NCBI GenBank assembly: GCA_963724665.1
Contig: CAVRVH010000007.1
Location: 186,001 to 250,000 of the forward strand
Length of the DNA stretch: 64,000 nucleotides
Direction of reading: 5' to 3'
Origin: DASUPK01 sp963724665
Lineage (GTDB): Bacteria; Actinomycetota; Thermoleophilia; Solirubrobacterales; 70-9
The notes under the pieces were generated by a model. That model was not told where the DNA came from. It made no database searches and worked only from the letters and a program-made list of their open reading frames with translations. Positions within the stretch are counted from its first letter, which is position 1. Each line of letters begins with the position of its first letter. Shown here piece by piece: positions 59,653-64,000 of the stretch. The position numbers were made by a program, and so were the translations under genes.

Positions 59653-62632
59653 CTAGAGCCCGGTGCCGCCGGTGCCGCCGCTGGTGCCGCCACCACCGCC
59701 ACCACCACCAGCCGCGGGCGCGGGAGCGCTGGTGTTCCCACCCCCGCCGCCTCCGCCACCCCCGGTGCCACTTGAGGAGAGGCGAAGATGAAGACGAGGA
59801 CGATGAGCTCGGGTACGGATAAGAACTCGAGCTGCTCGAGCTCGAGCTGCTCGAGCTCGAGCCGCCGCCGTTCTTCGCGGCGGCCTTGTGCTCGGAGTAG
59901 ATGTTCTCGATCGCCGACATGATCCGGCCCCAGATCAGCGCCGGGTAAGTGCCGCCGTCGACGGGACCGCCGTTGTAGTCGGTCGTCATCGGCGTGTTGG
60001 TGTCGGCGTGGCCCACCCAGACGCAGGTCGTGAAGTGCTCGTCGCCGCCGCAGAACCAGGCGTCACCGTTGTTCTCGGTCGTCCCGGTCTTGCCCCATTC
60101 GGCGTTGTCGCCGAACTGAGCCAGCTTGCCCGTCCCCTCCAGGATGTTGAGGTGAAGAATGCTCTTCATCGTCGATGCGACGCTTGGGGACAGGACCCGG
60201 TCCGTCTTCGTCTTGTTTTCGGCGATCGTCTTGCCGTTCGGATCAGTGACCTTGTCGATCGCGACCGGCGCGAGGTCGTAGGGAGTGTTGTTCGGGCCGG
60301 CGGTCGCATCGAGGTTCCCGCCAACCCGCTCTCCGCCGTGGGAGATCGTGGTGTAGGCGTAGGCCATCTCGAGCGGGGTGACGCCCGGATCGATCGCTCC
60401 AAGGACCATCGACGGGTTGGTCGAGAACTTGGTTCCGATGCCCATCCGGTGCGCGGTCCTGGCGATCGCCTTGGTGCCGCCTCGGACGGCGGGGCTCCCG
60501 CCGCACCCCTGAATGCACCTATCCGTGTTGCCGAGCGCCACCTCCGCGTAGCAGGAGTTGTCCGAGTGGATGGTGCAGTTCTCGAGGCTCGAGCTGCCGT
60601 AGTACTCGTCGCCGTAGTTGTGCACGTCGAAGTACTCGTTCTTCGAATGGGGGACCTTGAAGATCTTCTCGTTCGACGTGTAGGTGGTCGATGGCGAGAT
60701 TCCCTGACCCAGCGCCGTCGCAAGAGTGAACGGCTTGAACGACGAGCCAGGCTGGCGGTGGCCGTTCGTCGCCAGGTTGAAGGGGTGGTTCTTGAAGTCG
60801 TTTCCGCCCACCAGAGCCCTCACCTCTCCGGTGGCGTTGTCGATCACCACGACCGACGCGGTCGGAGCGATGCCCGAGAGGGTGCTCTGCGCGATGTCCT
60901 GTGCGGTGTTCTGCATGTCGAGGTCCAGTGAGCTGTGGATCTGGTACCCACCGCCGAAGGCGCGTCCGGCGCCATAGAGATCGACCACCTGCTGGCGCAG
61001 CCAGGAGGTGAAATATGGGGACAGCGAGTCGTCGGTCGGCCGCTCGATGTCGGAGGCGACCGGGACGGGAGTGTTGATCCCCTGACCGGGGCCGTTGTAC
61101 TCCGTCTCGGAGATGTCGCCCTGGTCCAACATGTTCTTCAGCACGAGGTTTCGGCGATCCGTTGCGGCCTGTGGATTCGCCCGGGGCGAGAACGCCGAGG
61201 GGGAGGCAATGATTCCGGCCAGCATCGCCGCCTGGGGCGGGGTAAGTACCTTCGCGCAGGGCTCCTGTCCGCTGCCGCCACACGGGGTTCCCTCGCGGGC
61301 GAGCTCCTTGCCGAAGTACGTCCGGGCGGCGGCCTCGATCCCGTAGGCACCCTCGCCGAAGTAGATGGTGTTGAGGTACTCCGTGAGGATCTTGTCCTTG
61401 GTCCAGTGGTGTTCGAGCTGGTAGGCGAGTGCCGCCTCGCGGAACTTCTCGAAAACGGTTCGGCTGCCCTGGGCCTCCAGCGCGTTCTTGACGAACTGCT
61501 CGGTGATCGTCGAGGCGCCCTGAGTCGAACCGCCGGGGAGGAGGTCCGCGAGTCCGGCTCGGAACATGCCCTGGATGTCGACGCCGTTGTGCTCGTAGAA
61601 GCGCTTGTCCTCGATCGCGACGGCTGCCTGCTTCATATAGGGCGAGATCTGATCGGAAGTGCTGAGGATGCGCTGGTTGTTGTTCAGCAGCGTCCCGATC
61701 TTGTTGCCCTGGTCGTCGAGGACGACGGAGTTCTTGGCCTCGGCGAACTCCTTCTTGTTCTCCAGCTGAGGCAGGTCCTGCGAGATCGCCATCATCATCC
61801 CGAAGAAGGTCGAGACGATCGCCAGCAGCCCGAGGCCGCAAAGGATGATCAGCAGGCGAATCTTCTTGATACGGCCCGGCTTCGGCTTGCGGGGACGCCG
61901 GGCGCTGATCCGGCGGGGCAGCCGTGGGGGAGGGGGCTTGCCGTCGCCGCCGGCCGATCCGGGGCGCGGCTGAGGGATGCTGGACGGAACGCGCTCGCGA
62001 AGCGCCTGCACGCGACCGCGGCCCTCGGCGATTCGCTCGCCCCCAACACGTCGCAAGCTCTCGACCCCACCGGCAACGGCGTTCCTGATGGCCGACCCTC
62101 GACGAGCCACGCCGCTCTTCTGCGGCTGGCGCTCGAGCACGGATTCGAAGTCCACGTCCTCAGAGTCCTCAGAGTCCTCGCCCTCGAGGCGCTGCCTCTC
62201 ATCATCGAGGTCGAGAATGGGGCTCGGGCGACGCGATGCCCGGCGCCGGGCCTCCTTGGCGAAGTTGCGGGCCTCACCCGGGGTGGGCGGGCCGGCGGGG
62301 CCGTCATCGCGCTCGCGAAGAGGCGATCGCGCACCCGGCGAGAAGTCGTCGTCGCCGATGCTGAGCCAGTCGCCCTCGTCGGGCACACCGGGATCGGCCG
62401 GCGCCGGAGCGAAGCGGCGCCCGTTGCCGCTGCCGTTCCCATTCCCGTTTCCGCGTGAGCGCCGACTGCGGTCGTCGGCACCGTTGCCGCCGTCCGCCAC
62501 GCCGTAATCGAGTTCGGGCAACTCCCGGCTGTTGCCGGTCCCTGGGGCTTCCTTCTCGGCCTCGCGGTTCTCTGTCCGCGATGCCGATCGGCCCCGGTCT
62601 ACATCGAAGTCGAAATCGAAGTCGTCTGTCAT
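59653..62632 (-). CDS. Class A penicillin-binding protein (bifunctional PBP1a-like), frame break in the tail
   Basis: It polymerises and cross-links peptidoglycan. A long acidic, disordered N-terminus (about residues 1-260) has one membrane helix near 262-285 (LLIILCGLGLLAIVSTFFG). The transglycosylase domain shows VAIEDKRFYEHNGVDIQGMF and GGSTQGASTITEQFVKNALE. The transpeptidase domain has the SXXK motif in GSSFKPFTLATAL, SDN in CTIHSDNS and KTG in WGKTGTTENNGDAW. The end is Ser-rich, then Gly-rich (GGGGGNTSAPAPAA), with TAG at 59653. One extra base near 59775 separates these two parts. The ATG at 62632 fits family starts; 62716 is also possible. Confidence 0.88.
59826..59861. repeat. 15-bp tandem repeat in the serine tail of the PBP
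   Basis: The unit CTCGAGCTGCTCGAG occurs twice (59826-59840, 59841-59855) and then partly again. On the minus strand it encodes alternating Ser codons. It is self-complementary and lies close to the frame break, so it is prone to slippage and to assembly error. Confidence 0.7.
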
Positions 62633-62744
62633 GTCGCGAAGGCGACGCTTGAAACTCGGCCCGCGCCCGGATCCTGCTTCGCCTGCATATGAATCTAGGG
62701 GCGCCCGCGGACCCATGCGCCCGGCCAGGCGGAACGGGGCAGTC

Positions 62745-62750
62745 TAGCAT
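62745..62750 (+). promoter_or_regulatory. -10 box of tyrS transcript
   Basis: TAGCAT is exactly 7 nt before the GTG at 62758, which opens a short upstream ORF rather than tyrS itself. Confidence 0.4.
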
Positions 62751-62757
62751 TGGCCCC

Positions 62758-62811
62758 GTGGCGGAATTCCGGGTCCAGAGCGCGCGCCGGGGCACGCGTG
62801 CACAGGCATGA
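62758..62811 (+). CDS. Possible 17-codon upstream ORF coupled to tyrS
   Basis: GTG at 62758 opens VAEFRVQSARRGTRAQA and stops with TGA at 62809-62811, overlapping the tyrS ATG in ATGA. It starts exactly at the predicted 5' end of the mRNA. It contains no Tyr codon. Its function may be to bring ribosomes to tyrS, which has no ribosome site of its own. Confidence 0.35.
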   Translation: MAEFRVQSARRGTRAQA

Positions 62812-63980
62812 CTGACCAGGAGAACCTCACGCGCGGGGCGGAGGAGGCCCTCCCCGAGGGAGCCCTCGAGAAGCAGCTCGCCAAGGGTGAGCCGCTCAGG
62901 GTCAAGCTGGGGATAGATCCGACCGCTCCCGACATCCATCTCGGACACGTCGTGGTCCTCACCAAGCTGGCCCAGTTCCAGCAGCAGGGACACCAGGTCG
63001 TCCTGATCATCGGCGACTACACGGCCCGGGTCGGCGATCCGAGCGGTCGTGACACCCAGCGGCCGATCCTGACTCCCGAGGAGATCGACGCGAACGCGAA
63101 GACGTTCCAGGATCAGGCATTCAAGGTTCTCGATCGCGACGCGACCGAGATCCGCTTCAACAGCGAGTGGCTCGACATGCCGCTCCAGGAGCTCTTCCAG
63201 CTGATGGCCAAGGTGACCGTGGCCCGCTTGCTGGAACGCGAGGACTTCACCAAGCGCATGAAGGCCGACCAGTCCATCTCCTCGCTCGAGCTCCTCTATC
63301 CGATCCTTCAGGGCTACGACTCGGTGGCGGTGGGTTCCGACGTCGAGCTCGGCGGGACTGATCAGAAGTTCAATCTGCTCTTCGCGCGGGACATCCAGCG
63401 TGCCTACGACGTCCCCGAGCAATCGATCATGACGCTGCCGATCCTTCCCGGCATCGACGGCGTCAGGCGGATGAGCAAGTCGCTCGGCAACTACGTCGGG
63501 GTCACCGATCCGCCGGAAGAGATGTTCGGAAAGCTGATGCGGGTTCCTGACGAGGCGATGGGCACCTACTACGAGCTGCTGCTGGGCGAGCCGGCGCCGG
63601 ACAGTGATCCGATGCAGGCAAAGCGGGCGTTGGCCCGGCGGATCATCGAGCGGTTCCACGACGCGGCCGCCGCCGAGGCCGCCGAGGCGCGGTTCGACAA
63701 GGTCCATGTCGAGCACGGCGTCCCCGACGACATCCCCGAGCTGTCGCTGGCCGAGGCAGACGGCATCCAGGGCAACGGGGGAGAGGTGCATCTACCTGCG
63801 CTGATCGCCGGTGTGTTCGATCTCTCGAGCAGCGAGGCGAGGCGCCTGATCGCACAGGGCGGCGTCAAGCTCGACGGTGAGGGCGTTCCTCCCGATCGGC
63901 TGGACATGCCGGCTGGGGAGCTCAGCGGCCGAGTCCTGCAGGTGGGGAAGCGCCGGTTCGTTCGCCTGCTGACCCCCTGA
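62808..63980 (+). CDS. tyrS: Tyrosyl-tRNA synthetase
   Basis: TyrRS charges tRNA(Tyr). The 390-residue product has the class I motifs IDPTAPDIHLGHVVVLTKL (HIGH equivalent HLGH) and RMSKSLGNYVG (KMSKS). DVELGGTDQKFNLLFARDIQ holds the tyrosine/tRNA pocket. A C-terminal S4 RNA-binding domain ends the protein (SSSEARRLIAQGGVKLDGEG). The TyrZ-like branch fits best. ATG at 62808; there is no T-box or other riboswitch in the 175-bp gap before it. The last 20 bases of the window after the stop show nothing. Confidence 0.95.
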   Translation: MTDQENLTRGAEEALPEGALEKQLAKGEPLRVKLGIDPTAPDIHLGHVVVLTKLAQFQQQGHQVVLIIGDYTARVGDPSGRDTQRPILTPEEIDANAKTFQDQAFKVLDRDATEIRFNSEWLDMPLQELFQLMAKVTVARLLEREDFTKRMKADQSISSLELLYPILQGYDSVAVGSDVELGGTDQKFNLLFARDIQRAYDVPEQSIMTLPILPGIDGVRRMSKSLGNYVGVTDPPEEMFGKLMRVPDEAMGTYYELLLGEPAPDSDPMQAKRALARRIIERFHDAAAAEAAEARFDKVHVEHGVPDDIPELSLAEADGIQGNGGEVHLPALIAGVFDLSSSEARRLIAQGGVKLDGEGVPPDRLDMPAGELSGRVLQVGKRRFVRLLTP

Positions 63981-64000
63981 GCCGCCGTTTTGCAGGCCTT

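Noticed and set aside
59228..62716. A single 1162-residue PBP-SnoaL fusion protein
   Set aside because: The join is Arg/Trp-rich nonsense (WHRGWRRRRGW). The neighbouring frame gives a sensible Gly-rich PBP end with a stop, and the SnoaL part has its own MSEEN start.
62633..62807. T-box riboswitch in front of tyrS
   Set aside because: No AGGGTGGNACCGCG-like T-box sequence or specifier stem is visible, and the predicted transcript start lies only 50 nt before tyrS.

Overview
This is a high-GC bacterial chromosome segment. Many starts are GTG or TTG, genes are tightly packed, and the order gatCAB - ilvBN(C) - serCA - leuA - leuCDB recalls the leuD-to-gatC region of mycobacteria. Menaquinone genes, 4-TM and DUF2510/DUF4328 membrane proteins, and SnoaL-like proteins ending in LEAAGLSE suggest a deep-branching actinobacterium, probably Thermoleophilia (Solirubrobacterales-like). 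That placement is inference; there is no rRNA in the window. I saw no tRNA, CRISPR array, transposase or phage gene. No stretch over 300 bases lacks a gene or a described remnant.

Region 1 (1-6.2 kb) is accessory and partly decayed. It holds a frame-disrupted DegV protein, two secreted proteins, a frame-disrupted quinone oxidoreductase, a GST-like protein, a frame-disrupted SnoaL protein, a truncated monooxygenase, an alpha/beta hydrolase and a remnant of zwf. Five copies of one two-hairpin repeat lie between these genes and I saw none elsewhere.

Region 2 (6.2-23.9 kb) holds cysK-cysE, two tandem lipoproteins, pcrA, folD, four tandem 4-TM proteins, a GMC oxidoreductase, gatC-gatA-zincin-gatB and a DUF2304-GT2 fusion. 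Region 3 (23.9-35.8 kb) starts with an SQD1-type UDP-sulfoquinovose synthase. It continues with ilvBN, a block of six men genes (F, D, C, A, B, E) and ilvC, so the men genes split the usual ilvBNC order. Region 4 (35.8-43.8 kb) has small membrane and cupin genes, serC-serA, a quinone oxidoreductase, an RTX-repeat secreted protein and a convergent pair of membrane proteins.

Region 5 (43.8-58.6 kb) completes branched-chain synthesis: leuA behind a leucine-rich leader peptide, then an XRE-cupin regulator, leuC, leuD, a methyltransferase, leuB, ilvE, cimA, a DegT aminotransferase and argH. Region 6 (58.6-64 kb) has a 3-methyladenine glycosylase, a SnoaL protein, a class A penicillin-binding protein and tyrS.

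Together ilvBNC, leuABCD, ilvE and cimA cover most of valine, leucine and isoleucine synthesis (no ilvD is seen). serCA with cysEK gives serine and cysteine. Two signals run through the window. First, many genes have a TANNNT box 6-10 nt before the start codon and no Shine-Dalgarno sequence, which suggests widespread leaderless transcription. Second, about eight single-base frame breaks fall inside otherwise well-conserved proteins, which probably reflects assembly indels.
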